Assembly: GCA_023078555.1 (NCBI GenBank)
Contig: CM041198.1
Span: 9,781,836 to 9,845,835 of the forward strand
Reading direction: 5' to 3'
DNA from: Ulva prolifera
Lineage: Eukaryota; Chlorophyta; Ulvophyceae; Ulvales; Ulvaceae
Length of the DNA: 64,000 nt
In this document: piece after piece, positions 23,326 through 36,400 of the stretch
Numbering within the stretch: the stretch's first letter is position 1
Layout of the letters: the number at the start of each line of letters is the position of its first letter
Translations under genes and position numbers: made by a program
The notes under the pieces: generated by a model
What the model was told of the DNA's origin: nothing
What the model saw: the letters and a program-made list of their open reading frames with translations, nothing else
Database searches by the model: none

Positions 23326-26300
23326 AACCATAAATATGCACCTGCTGCATTCCAATCTATGGCAACAAGCTTTTGCAGTATCTGCATGTATAGCTGCCTG
23401 TCAATGCATATGCAATGGCACTGTAGAACACCGGAGTTGATTCCAAAACAGCAGGAGTCGGAAAACCAGGACTCAGGATATCTCACTCGAAAAGAGGCCA
23501 GCACTAGCCACCATATCACTCCCACTGGACTCTCAGCTGTGTAATCGACCGAGAGTCGCACACCTGGCCCTATGCCTCTCGTCAGATCCCCTTGGCGGTG
23601 TGTCTTGTTGCATGGGCATTGCTATACTGACGTTCAAGATTGCATGGCGTACTGCCGTACTAGTGTACACTGTACATGTGGGCAATGGCAGTCTGGTGCC
23701 CGGGACTGATCAGAACACCGAAGGAACAATATGCTCCTGCTGCTGTTCCTGTCGGAGTGTCTGTTGTGAAGTATGCTGTGTGCCAAACATGCTGTCCCTG
23801 TGCCACTGCCTGCCCCCCTGCAATTTGGTGACGACCGTAAATGCAAAGTGGTGCTATCCAATGTTGACTCTCACTCGTAAGTCAGCAGATTTAGGGCATA
23901 CGCTTGCTGTGAGGGATACATGACCTCCTATACATGCATGTACTATTTCCTTGTTGTGTGAAATTGGCAAGAGCCAATGTTCCGCACTTTGACGGTGGAA
24001 CAAACTGGATGGGAGGTTGTCAGCAGAGCCTTGTGGCCATTGCCGTGGCACAGTCACATTGGTGCAGCGAACGCATGTGCATGTGTGGACATGGCCGATT
24101 GCGCCTGAGACCTGCAGCTCTGGCTCGTCGCAAGCAATGGACGGGGTGTATGCCTTTGTGCAGGTGACTGAAATCGAGAGTGGGGCTGGAGCCATCTTGC
24201 CCCACCTGTCCGGTGTTCTTGGTGTGGCAACTGCCACTGCATACTTGATGCTTTGATGAAGTAGCCACCTGCACGATGTCATCGTGCAGCCGGAAGCAGC
24301 AAGGTGCAGGCACGGCCGAGACGGATGCTTCTGGACGCATCTGAATCGACATATGTGTGCAGTACTTGCTGACCTGCATGCAAGTTCGTGCAATGTCTTC
24401 ACTGCCAGCTGTGCAAAGGAGCCCGACGTGTGTGCTCGTTTGCTGCAATCAGACGGAGATGGAGATGAGCATGCGTAGTATCGAATGTGTTTCAAGGACG
24501 GAACAATCACAGAAGCCGGGCAGTGTCTCCAGAATCATGCGCAAGAGAGTGCCAGCTTGGCTGAGCTTGTCCTGATCTTTGCATGAGTACATCGAACCAA
24601 GTGTCGATGGCTGCCTGTTTTCCAGGTTTTTGCACATTTGCCTGTGTGCGTGCTCATACTATACAGGCACATCGGTGCTGTACCTAGTAGGGAACAGTGT
24701 TACTTAGACAGCCCGAATGCAGAAGGTATTGGATGGAGCGGCTTACTTCGCTGCCTGTGCGAAGTATAGGTAGACGTGCGTAGTTTCTGAAGCTGATTGG
24801 AGCTGATATGCTGCGCATGACTTCTGTGGTATTACCTGTGGATATGACTTGATGCTGGCAACAGGATGCAACTTACGGTGGACGGTCGGTCGTGTGGCTT
24901 GGTGGTGTATGCTTGAAGCTGTACTGCTGGTGAGCCTTTTACACTGCAAGTCGTGGCCTGTCTGGACACAGTGACAACGGTGCCCATGATGTTTGTAAGC
25001 GGATCGCAACGATGATGGCGTCTTGAGGTTCTGTGCTGCACCTGCAGTTCTGCAGTGGACATGGCTCACTGTAACATACACGAGCCAATGCTCTTGGAGT
25101 GAAGGATAGAATGCTGCTTGTGCTTGATGTCGAATGGCGAGCTGCCATGAGCACTCGGCCATGTCTACATGCACGCTCGCCAGCACGACTCTCCCCATTC
25201 TCATGCCAGGAGCAGCATGTGCAAGGAGTGTTTGCATGTTCATATATCTACACTCAATCGCTACCTCAAGACCATGATCTCTATGCCCCAAGCTGCTACA
25301 CGCATTGCATATCATGTGAGGCATACTGATGCAATTGAATCCTAGATGTCAGGGCGCAACTGCTTGTAGGTGGGCTTGTAACATACCTCAAATGGGCATC
25401 GGTGTTGCCGTCACTGACACTCTGCACCAGCCATTGCCACAAGATAGCTACTGCAGAATTTGACAGGTCATCCCGTCCCATCTTCTGTCTGCGCCACGGT
25501 GATGTGCAGGCAAGTAGACTGAGATCAACTTTGCCATGTTTCCAGCACCTCTTGTCGCTCGACTGTTCCTGCGAACGTCTCCACTGCGCCAGTATGGACC
25601 ACTTTGCAGTGAATACGCCATGAATCATGCGTCATGTTTCAGCCAGCCCACGTGTGGTGCGCATGAAACATGGCTTGCAGCTGAAGCTACAGGCCTTACT
25701 GACTGCGCTTTGTGGTGATGGCAGCATATGAGAGGGCGAGTCTGAAAACCTGGGTGTTGGCCCCGGCACCTTGAGGTCATGCAGGTCTTGCTCAGCACAA
25801 TCATTCACCGCCAACAACATCCCAGTCAGTCAGCACAACCTTCCTGTCCAGAACCTGGATCACTGGTCAGGGAGCTCTGGTCAGGGACAGCAAGGACTGT
25901 GACACTGGACCCCACACAACACAGTGCAACAGCAGATTCCGCCAGACACCGGGCATCCTGGCGTCAAAGCTGTATGGATTTTGCACCCACCCTGACGCAG
26001 AGTAAAGTAGGAGTAGCTCTGTGCTCACTAGCTGCGTCCATATTGAGCATTTACAGACAATTGGAACCACATGCCAAAGGGGTAAACCACTGCTCCTCCA
26101 TACAACCGTGTGTAGCTCACAAGGCCTCCGCCTGTGCTAAGAGAGGTGGTCATCGCGGGTCTCTCGGTGCCCTAAAGCGCACGCAGGTTTGAAACTGATG
26201 CAACATGCATCAAGGCCCTGTGCATGCTCGGGCAATGTGCCCCCAAATTGCAAGGGTGACGCAGGGTCCTGCAGCATTGGCACCACCTGTCTGGCGAGCA

Positions 26301-27499
26301 GTGATCATGGATCGATCAATGTGCTGTGACCACATGGCATGCATGGAGGCAGCAGACCAGTCCGTGAACTCTGCGCGACTCGCTCTCAGTACCTGTGCAT
26401 ACCCCTGTCTCATGGGCAGGTACGAGGAGTTGGGCTCGAAGAAACAGGCAGCACAAGTATGGGGCAGCGGGGGCCCAAAACAGGGAACTGCTGTGAAAGA
26501 ATGTTCATCCGGTGGGCCCAACAGTGCTGCCCAGATCGCTCTCGTCGATCCACGCACCAGCAGCCTCGCTCAATAGCTGATCTGCGGCCCACCAAAGATC
26601 CTGACCAGCAGACGCACTCCACCGTGTTGGGCGCCGCTTTGCAGAAGCGATTGCATGGGCGATGCAAGCCCTGCTCCTTGATCGCGCTGCAGCTGCGGCA
26701 GCGGCACCGGTGCAATACTGCATGGGGGTACTGATACGATCAACATGGACGCAGCGATGCATCAGTACTGTGTTGCGTTGACGCCATCGCGGCCGCACCC
26801 ACGCCTCGAGCGTAGCCGCCAGCGCCCAGTGCACGGGCAACCCGGTGTCCCCTCTGTTTGAGGTCGCAATGGCGGTAGCTTGTGGCCCGGAATAGTGGGC
26901 ATGGCAATCGTTAGGGATGGTGTGCACAGTGTGCGCGACACGAGCTGACGTTGGCGCAGGCATGGGTGCGGTACCCGGACCCAGCGGCTACACCGGCGCC
27001 GCATGGGCCCCCGACACTGTCAGAGTGAGCTACGCAAAGCTTTCAATGATCAGCTCTGGCAGGGGGTTCTCGCAGATGTCCTGGAGGACCGCAGATTGGG
27101 GGCTGGGGTCCCCCGCCCGCGCAAGTGCTGAGTGGCCAGGGCCGGATACATGCACGCGAGAGGCATGCACCTGCGCACAGCATCCTGCCGCCCCTGGATG
27201 TGAGCCTTGGCGATGGCATTCGGTTGGATATGTACTCATGTCGCCCTGCCATCCGTAGTGGTGAATGCTTGTGTGCTGTGTGCAGCAGGTCGGCACACTT
27301 CCCCGTAGGCTCCGCTCATGCTCCCGGATCCGCCATAGCTGTTTCCACCTTGCTCTGCGGGCGTGTACTGCCTGCATGTTGACTGATGTCCTTACGATGA
27401 CCGTATGATTGAGCACCGGTGGCTGCATGTGCAGCACCTGCTGCTGGCCTGCCCGCCAACGACCCACCTGGAATGCCGGACGTTGCAGGTAAAGTAATG

Positions 27500-27573
27500 T
27501 ATATCTGAATTTACTGAGCCGTATCCTGAAGAGGACATTGACAACTCCGAATTACCGGGACCACATATGCCGT
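27500..27573 (-). repeat. Second dispersed repeat, copy 2
   Basis: Read on the minus strand it runs CATATGTGGTCCCGGTAATT, CGGAGTTGTCAATGTCCTCT, then GGATACGGCTCAGTAAATTC. It aligns with the copy at 59606-59690 over about 75 bases with few differences. Confidence 0.7.
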
Positions 27574-28900
27574 GCTCGGCATGTGCTCGGCTCGTCTGTG
27601 GTGATTTTCTGCGTGCTGTGCACAGTGCCCCGCAAGCTATCTCGGGGGTTGAGCTCAGTATAGTGGGTTGTGTTGTGCCTTTCCTGCTGGACACTGCTAT
27701 GGGCCTGGAGCGCGCTAGCCCAGCCCTTGCCCGGGCGTGGGGTGCCTGCGTCCGTGTGGTCGTAGTCTACGTGTGCGGCATGACAGCACGGGTGTATGAC
27801 GATGCTGCCGTGGGGCGTGCCGCCGATGTATGGTGGCTGTCAACCGGAGCCCTTCATGTCCTCGGATGCGGCGATGACATGGCTCTGGCGCCCCCTTCGC
27901 AGCCCTGCTCAGGATGGGGTTGCGGGTGGCTGTACACTTGCTATAGGCGGTGTGTCTGTGACCTGTTTGCCCCTCGGGGTGCTGGGACTGATGTCTGTTT
28001 GGGCAAGCCGCTTGGCCCGAGCTATAGCTAGGCGTGCACCATGGCGGCTGATCTAGTTTCAGGGGACTGCAAGAGTACAAAAGCATGTGTAACAACAGCA
28101 TCTCACTCTTTGCCGCCGCGACTGTCAATATCAAGTTCCAGCACCTTATCATGTCAAGCTCCTGACTGAGCCACACTGCAGCTTCAACAGCCCGGTTTTC
28201 CTCACCGTGGAACATTTGCAAGCTTACAAGCCACATGTGACCTGTACATGCCCGACGCCTATACAAGACATCCGTATCACTCGAACTGCACACAAATTTA
28301 CACTGTACTTGACATTTCCTGATGTCTACCTGCAGGGCAGTTCCGGTCAATCTAGAGCATGCTGGCATGCCTGATTGCTCTGGTCTTGTGGACAAGCAAG
28401 ACCCAAACAGGAACTTTTCGTTAAGCTCCGCACGACCCTGCTAACACGGCCAGTCCACTCGAATTCAAGTTCAGAGGTATACGTCTCTTCTGTAACAGAG
28501 AGACATATCTTGTAAATTCATAGCGTTGGCGAGGATGAATGTGTGATACATAACCAACTTGACGGACTAACGTCTTAAATTGACTCTATGGTCTCACCTT
28601 GAGAAGCTGTGACGCAATCTTGAGCCAGCTCTGGCTGCGATTCATCATGCGAATGACGAGTGGAATCCAGGTGGCCACGGGTGAAAGTGCCCGTGCAACT
28701 GTGTACAGCTGGCTGATTTGCATCACAGCTGTGACGCATTCGAAGGGAAAACGTTCAGCTTGAGTGCTGTAAATGATCTCTCGATATAAGCGGATTCAGG
28801 TACCCGCCCACTTCCAGCACGGGCCGTGGACAGCTGCGGAAGCGCTCGGTACTCGTGGGCGCTAGCGCGCGACTGCCTGCCTGACGTCGTGTCACATAAT

Positions 28901-30470
28901 CACCTCAACGCACTAGTTGTTGGCAGCATTGAGTTGTCTGACCAACATGGCTGTGGAGATCGACATCCGCGGTGAACGCTCTGTTCCCCGCCGTGGCGTT
29001 CGTCAGAAGTGTCGCGGGATGCTCACGTCGACCCGATCAAGCACGCAGCTGGATCATCGTCGTGACCTGACCTCAACTGCGACGTAGCTTACAAATCCGT
29101 GAGATCACCGCGTTGTGCAGACCTCGGCTGTCACTGCCAGTAGCCAGCCTCGAGAGCTGCTATGATGCATGGTATTGACTCTCTGCATGAGAGCCTCAAC
29201 AAAGCCGAGCGTCAGCTGATGTCAGCCTATGGCCAGAGGGCGCACTGACCATTTCAAAAATTCAACCATCAGACTGCTGTACGCGCATATCTTGATGAAC
29301 ATGCATGCAGACACCACGCACAGCGCGTTGCAGCGATTGACATGCCGCGCCGCGCCTATGTCGGTGTCATGCAGTGCGCCGTTGCTGACAACCGAAAACA
29401 GACTGTATGAACTGCTCGAATGGCAATTGCAGGCGATCCAGCAGCTTGCGCAATTGTCCCTGGCCACAGTAGAGGACACGAGTTTTCATCTAGAGGCCCT
29501 GGCAGCAGTAGTTAGTGGCGCACTCGAAGCAAGCGTGAATTCGTTTGGTCAGTGGTCGGCCAGAAATACCATGATGTGGTATTGATTCCATCTTGAGTGA
29601 TTGTAATGTGCAAGTACTCTGCATATCTACTTCATGTGATTTGGACAGAGCATTGAATGGTTCGACGGAGTAGCTGCGGAGACACCAACCCGAGAATCGA
29701 CAGCCCACCTCACCCACCTCCCCTCGAATTTTGGCATAAGGTATGCCACAAAACATCTTATTCGCGCTACGAAACGCTATATGGTGTCCTGTGACCTGTG
29801 CTCACGACATAATTCGTTGACCTCTGCCCTGGCTTCACAAGCGCCGATTGAGATCTCGATGTCGGGCGCATGAAGTAATGAAATCAATCACTTTGTAATC
29901 CTGGCAATGAAGATGTGTAAAATTTGCGACGGTAGATCCTGGTACTGCTGGTGCACACATCGCAGTTTGGGCACCTGCGCGGTGTGCTACATCAGTCGTG
30001 CGGATATGCCATACCAGCCTGCTGGCGTTTGATTTCATCCGTAAGGAAGCACCGACCCAGAAATGGCTCCAGTAACGCTATGTATCAGGGCGTCATGAAA
30101 GGCAGTTCACGAGCCAACACATGCCGGTAAGGCGTCTTCACGAAGTCATGCACAGCGTACGACATGCACGATCACTGCCTCGCGAGGCTTCAGGAGGATC
30201 ACGAAAATGTTCTCAGGCCCGTGTACGATGCGCGCGGACATCTACCACGCCGAAGTTAGAGGTGCAGAGTGACTCACGTTGCTCAATGACTACGACCTCG
30301 AAGACCCGTGCGTGTAAAGGCCTTTGAGAGTCCCAATGCTGGGAGTTTTGGGATTTGTCCCTGTGTATCATCTCATGAGTCAGACCGCCGCATACTGCGT
30401 CCCTGCTTTGCGATGACATGATCCTGTTAACAGCAGTGCAGGTTGGCTGCGATCCGCGGTACACAACGCG
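28901..30470 (+). other. Intergenic with a possible small gene at about 28947-29590
   Basis: An ATG at 28947 opens a short frame (MAVEIDIRGERSVPRRG). Downstream blocks at about 29163-29250 (LHESLNKAERQLMSAYGQ) and about 29390-29540 (ENRLYELLEWQLQAIQQ, a helical stretch) are protein-like. They might be exons of a small helical protein. I do not recognise it and cannot phase the splices. The rest, to the NEK start codon, shows nothing. Confidence 0.25.
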
Positions 30471-33400
30471 ATGGCGACCGACCGCCTTCGAGATTTCAAC
30501 AGCCTGCAAGAAAGGAAAATTGGCCGAGGTAGTTTTGGCGAGGTATTTCTCATGTCACACAAGCACACTGGGAAGCAGTACGTCCTGAAGAAGGTCAGGC
30601 TGAGTCGGCTCAATGAATGGCAGCGCAATGCCTCTCACACAGAGATGCGCCTGGGTGCGGCCTGCTCTTGTGGTGCTGATACGTTAATCCCTGTGGCTTC
30701 AGGCCTCCATTTTCATCGTGTGCCTTGAATCTGTACACACGACCAGTGCATCAGGTTCTGTGCCGTCCAGCTAACGTCGGCGTCTGTCTCCAGCCCAAGA
30801 CCTCCTCCATCCATTTGTTGTTCCACATTACGACTCTTGGGTCGATCGTGGCCACACCATCCACATGGTGCATGAATACTGTGCAAATGGTGATCTCAAC
30901 AGTCTGCTGCAGCAGCAGAAGGTACGGCTCAACACTGGTTTGGCGTGATGCAATGTAATCAACGCCCTTTGCTGTAGTATTGTTGTAGTATTAGCGGCTT
31001 GTGTTTCTGAGTTTGGCAATGCCTGTTGCAGGGCAGTGGCTTCCATGAAGATGAGCTTAGGCTGTGGCTCGCAGAATGCCTGCTTGCTCTTGAGTACATT
31101 CACAGTCAAGGAGTCGTTCACCGTGATTTGAAGCCCAGCAATCTATTTCTCACTGACTCTCGTGACATCCTGATCGGTGACTTTGGCCTGGCGACGTATC
31201 GCAGGGGTCAGCCTGAAGAGGACCACAGCTTCGTTGGGACTGCCCAATACATGAGCCCAGAGATTCTCAGTGCTCAGGGTCATGGATTCGCGACTGATAT
31301 CTGGTGCGTGCTGCACGTCCACACCCTATAACACATTGCAGGTGGTGCAAGAGTAAGTTTGTGCTCTATGCGCTGATGGGCTGCCCATCCTGGCCTGCTC
31401 TGAATGGCTGACCTCTTGTCTCTCACCTTGGGTCAACGTGTATCTGCATTGATGCTCAGGCGCTGCAGGTCACTGGGATGCTGCATGTGGGAGCTTTCGT
31501 CAGGCAAACCAGCATTCCAGGCGTTCAACCTGGAGGGCTTGGAAAAGAAGATCTTGCTGGGCCAAATGTCAGCGCTGCCCAAACATCTCACATCAGAATG
31601 GGTCCAACTTCTTAAATCCATGCTCATCAAGGATACTAAGTTTCGTGCAAAGGCTGCAACGCTGTTGCAGACCCCTTGTATGCATGCTGCAACCAGAACC
31701 GCGAAAGCGCGCCAAGGCAAGGTGTGTGCCAACCTGGCAGCTGTGCGACATGATTTTGCCTGATCAAACCAGGAACTTCAGGAATGCTGTTCTCGCAGGG
31801 CCTGGGTAGCCCCTTCACGCCACTGGTGGTTTGAGCATTGCCCAACATGTCTGTACTTGACCAGGAAGCTGGCCTTCGTCTGTAAGTTCTAGAGCATATC
31901 CACACGTGTTGCTCGCATTGATCACTACCATCACACCTACAGTTTGCTGATACTGTGCCCGAGTCTGTGCTACCTACAGCAATGAAGCACGTGTCTGTGC
32001 ACTCACTCTGTGGTGGGTGGAGCATCCTCAAACGCGTGTGGACGTGTGCATGTTTCAGTCCAGGTATGGTATGACTGGCATGCATGTGTGTGCAGCTCGC
32101 CAGCATCATGGGGATTCCTTCGTCGCCACTTGCGCTGAGCAAAGTGAATGGAGACCACATGCTCGCGGATTCAGCGTCCATGTCACATCCATCTGAAGCT
32201 GCCACCGAGATAACGCGCTCTAGTTCGGTCAACTCCGACCTTGACAGTGCCATGACTCCTGCCCAGCCAAGCCAGGCTGTGGCGGCTGGTCCGGATACAG
32301 GTGCTGCTGTGAGCGCCCCGAGGCGTCCGGTGGTTCCCCCGCTGCGGCTGGAGTCCCGGTTCAGCGCGGCGGATGATTCACCGCCACCCAGCAACCGCAG
32401 TGTGACTGTTGATAGCCTACGCAGCAGTGAGACTGCAGCTCTACATGGAGCCCATCGACTAAGCTTGGGCAGCATGTACAGCACCGAAGGACCGGAGTGT
32501 GTATTCTACGAGGCCGGGGTGCCGGTCTTGCGCTCACCGAGGCGCAGGTCTGCAGTGACTGATCCTGGCACCAGCACAAAGCGGGATGCAAGGCGCAAGG
32601 CCCCAGGCATCCCTGGGTACCAAAGGCCCGCACTGACGCCTCGCACGTATACTCCGCGCGGCAACACCGCAATCCCGCCCTCAGCACGCCGGTCAGGGTT
32701 CGGGGGCCTCACCCCTCGCGACACATCGCCACGGAGGACGAATGGGCAAGCCAAGGGTGCACACAAGGCCGCAGTGCCACGGCAAGGTCTCTCGCCTCGT
32801 GTCGGGTCACCACGGAAAGCCGCCACACCGCGGGGTGTGCCCCCTTGGGGTGTGGGCACGCCCCGCGGAACTGTCACGCCGCGTGGAGCTGCAACTCCGT
32901 GCGGGGCTGCGACTCCGCGCGGGACCGCGACACCACGTGGGACTGCAACGCCTCGAGACACAAACACACCGCGCGGGGGCAGATCACCGACCAAACGCAC
33001 TGTCACGGCCGCTGCTGCAATGCGACCGGTTCGCAATGGTGGTGCCAACGGCAGCGCAACGCCTCGCAACCACCCTACCTCAAGAGGCAATGTTTCGCCC
33101 GGAGCACGGCCCACCCCTCGTGGAGCAGTGACGCCCCGAAGTCGCACAGCACCTGCGGACGACCCGGCAGCCCCGGACAGCGATCCCCTGAAGGCTAGTG
33201 CTAATGCTCAGCCACATACCACCCATCTTGATATGGATGTGATGACTCCATGGAATGAGGTGTCATCCGGTCGTGAGCGGCCTCCGGCTGCTAGCCGGTC
33301 AGCGGCGCTTCGAAGCACAACTCCACCCCATGTTCGATTGACACCTAGGCAGCTCGCCGTCCGCAGGGGGGTGGATATGCCCCGCTCGGCGACGCCTCCG

Positions 33401-36400
33401 CGCGGCATGCGCGCCGAAGGTAGTGCTGATGGCTCTGCAGAAAGGACGCGCAGTGGATTCTCTTTTGAGCGGCAAAGCAGCGGCGCAAGCGTGACGTATG
33501 CAAGGTCGCCTTTGATGCAGGACATGCATGGTGCGCCTCAGTGCTACATGTGGCAGTCACCATGTTCAGCGTGGGGGGATGCCTTCGCGCTGGGCTTGTG
33601 TTGGCGAGCGTCGATGGTAGTAATTGGCTGCAGCACGTTGCTTGCACTCTTCGAATGAATTGTCACTATTATCGGTGTGAACGCGTGTGCTGGGCCACTG
33701 GTTCAGCGTTCCGTCTCAGGCTGACTTTTGTAGATGCAATCATACCCTGAGCATCTTGTGTGTGCAGCTGTCGAGCGGTCACAGCATTCATCCAACGAAC
33801 ATCATAGACTGAGGCACAAGATGTCAGCCGATGAGTCTGTAGGACCACACTTAGCCAGATGCGAGTCTTCCAAGACCCTCAGCGCAGTGTCGGAGCCGCT
33901 GCCTACATCTTTGGCCCAAGAGAGTGCGCAAGCTGCGGCACGGGCCCGCGCCTCTGCCAGCATCGCCCTCAGTGCTGCCGCCAGCACGGATGACGCTGTC
34001 ATCAGTGACTTGCTGGCTCGGGCGGGCTCTCAAGAGGTGCTAAGGTCGCAGAGGAGTGCAGGTGCCTCTGCGCTACCGCGACCACCGCGGGCAGGGTCTG
34101 CATCTCCATCTATGTCGACAGCATCAGAGGCACCACCGCCCTTCGGTTTGCCACTGCAGCAGGTGCCAGAGGAGGAAGAGGACGCCCGAGAAATGGAGAA
34201 TGCGGCAGGCGGTGCCGCTCGGGCTGCGCCACAGCGTTCGCAGGTACCCATGCCAAGTAATGCCGTGCCATGCCCAATATCGGACCGTCTGAAGTCCGCA
34301 CATGCTGCAGTCGTGGACAGTAGCAGCACGCCGCCTGACAGCGTTTTCGCATGGGGCAGTCCGGACGCTGGCATGCGTAGCCCCCAAGGGCGCCCCAATG
34401 TGGCCCGGCGGGCCCTGAAATCAGCCAGCGATGCGTGTCGGCGCCTGGCAGAAGCCGCCACAGTGTCGTCCAGCCGCCGCAGCAGGTCCCGCAATGCAGA
34501 CTTGCGCGAGGCCACAGACACATCAAATGCAGCTGACGCGAGAACCGCAGCACTGCCATTGCACGATGCATCGGTGGCGTCCGGGGCGAGTCGGTTGCGG
34601 TCCCCGTCCCCTGTGACTAGCCATGGATCTGGCATGACGTTTCGCACTGAGCCCGGGCGCAAGCCGTCACCGTTTGTTGCCGGTGGCGGCACTGGCAAGT
34701 CACATCGCGCTTCAACGGTGCGTAGCTCTTCGCCGCACCGAGCCCGCAGCCGGGGGGCCTCATCTCGTGGCAGCATAGATGCAGCAGGGCAGCTGCACTC
34801 GCCGTTGCGGCGGACGCAATCAGGTGTCGCTGGTGATTCCGTGTCGACCAGTCTGGAGGAGCGCCTTCGGCAGCGAGGCTTTTCGAGCCCGTGGACCGTA
34901 CGTCACTCGAGGAATGGACGCATGAACAGCCCTAGCAGCGCTCGCAATGTACGCACGTGACCCTCTGTTTTGTGCTCTGTTGTTGCTCTTTTTTGCTTGC
35001 CATGCAGCTCAATGATAAAGCTGGCGTGGTTCTGATAATCATGCTGACGCTGCTGCAGGATCGGTATGCAAAGTCGACACCGTCGGTGCTAGCCTTGCTG
35101 CCGCCCCGGAGTGGAGGTGGGTCTGGGGGCTCCACCCAAACAGTCCGCTCAAGTGCACCGCGGCAGCGTGTGTCCACCCTTGGCAGGAAGAGCATAGATG
35201 GTCAGCGCAGCCGGCAGCTGCAGCTGCCGCGACCAACGACTGCCCCAGCCACGGCTGCCTCGCCAGCCGTGTTGCCCCGCTCACCATCACTCACTCGTCT
35301 GACTGTGCAACCGCTGGCAACACGAGGCCCTTCAGAGGACGCGCCGCTGGTGGTTCGGCCGTCGACGGGGAATTCGGCCACAACCAACACACCGTCCCGC
35401 TCGAGCCGCATGACGGACTCGCCCAGGTCCCCGTCTCTGGCAGGTGACGTGTCGTTGACAGTGCGGACACCCCCGCAGCCCCTGAAGCCATCCGCCTCGT
35501 CCTCATCAGCCTTCTCACCCACGTTGCCGTTCACGCCCCCAAGCACGTCACACATGTACGACGCGGCACCAGACAGCGCAGCCCGCAGCCCTGACAAGTT
35601 GTTCGGCAACATGGAGACGTATGCGCCCCTGGCAGATCTAACGCCGGGCCTGCGTGACACGATGGCAGCGATGGACTATGCAGGGCTGGACGGGCATGAC
35701 CCTCAATCGGCGGACCTTCCGCCTGCACAGCCCGCAAATGTAGCAGAAGGCAGCGGCATGGGCGCAAGCAGCTCTTTTGCGTCAACGCCACACACAGCCC
35801 GGGCGTTCTTGCAATCGCCGCAGAACGCAGGTACTGGGGCCGCAACGCCTGGCAAGACTAGGCTCCACGGGAGCCTGGACCGGCACGTCAGCTCGCCGAT
35901 GGGCCAGCCTGCAGCCGCACAGGTGGACGAGTCATGGCACGTGTACCAGCCATGGCTGTCGTCTACGATGAGCTGGCCGCAGTCAGGGGACGTCGAAGCA
36001 GAGACGCCTGGCAAATCGCAGATGCTGCAAGGACGCAGTATGGCCGCTTCGCCATCAGGCGCTGCACGGAAACCCAGCAGGCCTCGAGAAGGGACCCCAC
36101 GCAGGCCTCGCACCGCGACCCCACGCAGACCTGCCACCTCGCCGCAGCCACTGCAGCCGCTGCAGAACTCAGTGCGTGAAGGGGAGGTCGAGCAGGCAGA
36201 TCAGGCGGTGGTGTCGTGGAACGGCGGCACGCGCGCCCCGCTTGACTCAGATGAACACATGAAGCTGCACTCCACTGGCGAGCGGCAAAAAGCAGCTGCG
36301 CATGCAGGCAGGAGGAGAAAGCTCGAGCAAGGCGTGCTGCCTTCTTCGCCGTGTGATTTGCGCGCACACGAGGCACAGGAGTGGGGGGGGTCCGCAGACG

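Larger units (their letters stand above)
23099..28900. other. Gene-poor region, probable repeat and transposon debris
   Basis: About 5.8 kb with many medium-sized frames on both strands and no recognised domain. It contains two copies of the second dispersed repeat (23281-23325 and 27500-27573). Near 27408-27475 (+) a stretch reads MIEHRWLHVQHLLLACP, reminiscent of the His/Cys end region of retrotransposon polyproteins. That is weak evidence. Confidence 0.4.

Noticed and set aside
23854..24510. 218-codon minus-strand frame
   Set aside because: No motif, competing frames on the plus strand, and no splice-supported extension.
32506..33147. 213-codon minus-strand frame with RGVA repeats
   Set aside because: Complement of the TPRG repeat tract in the kinase/CAP-Gly gene.
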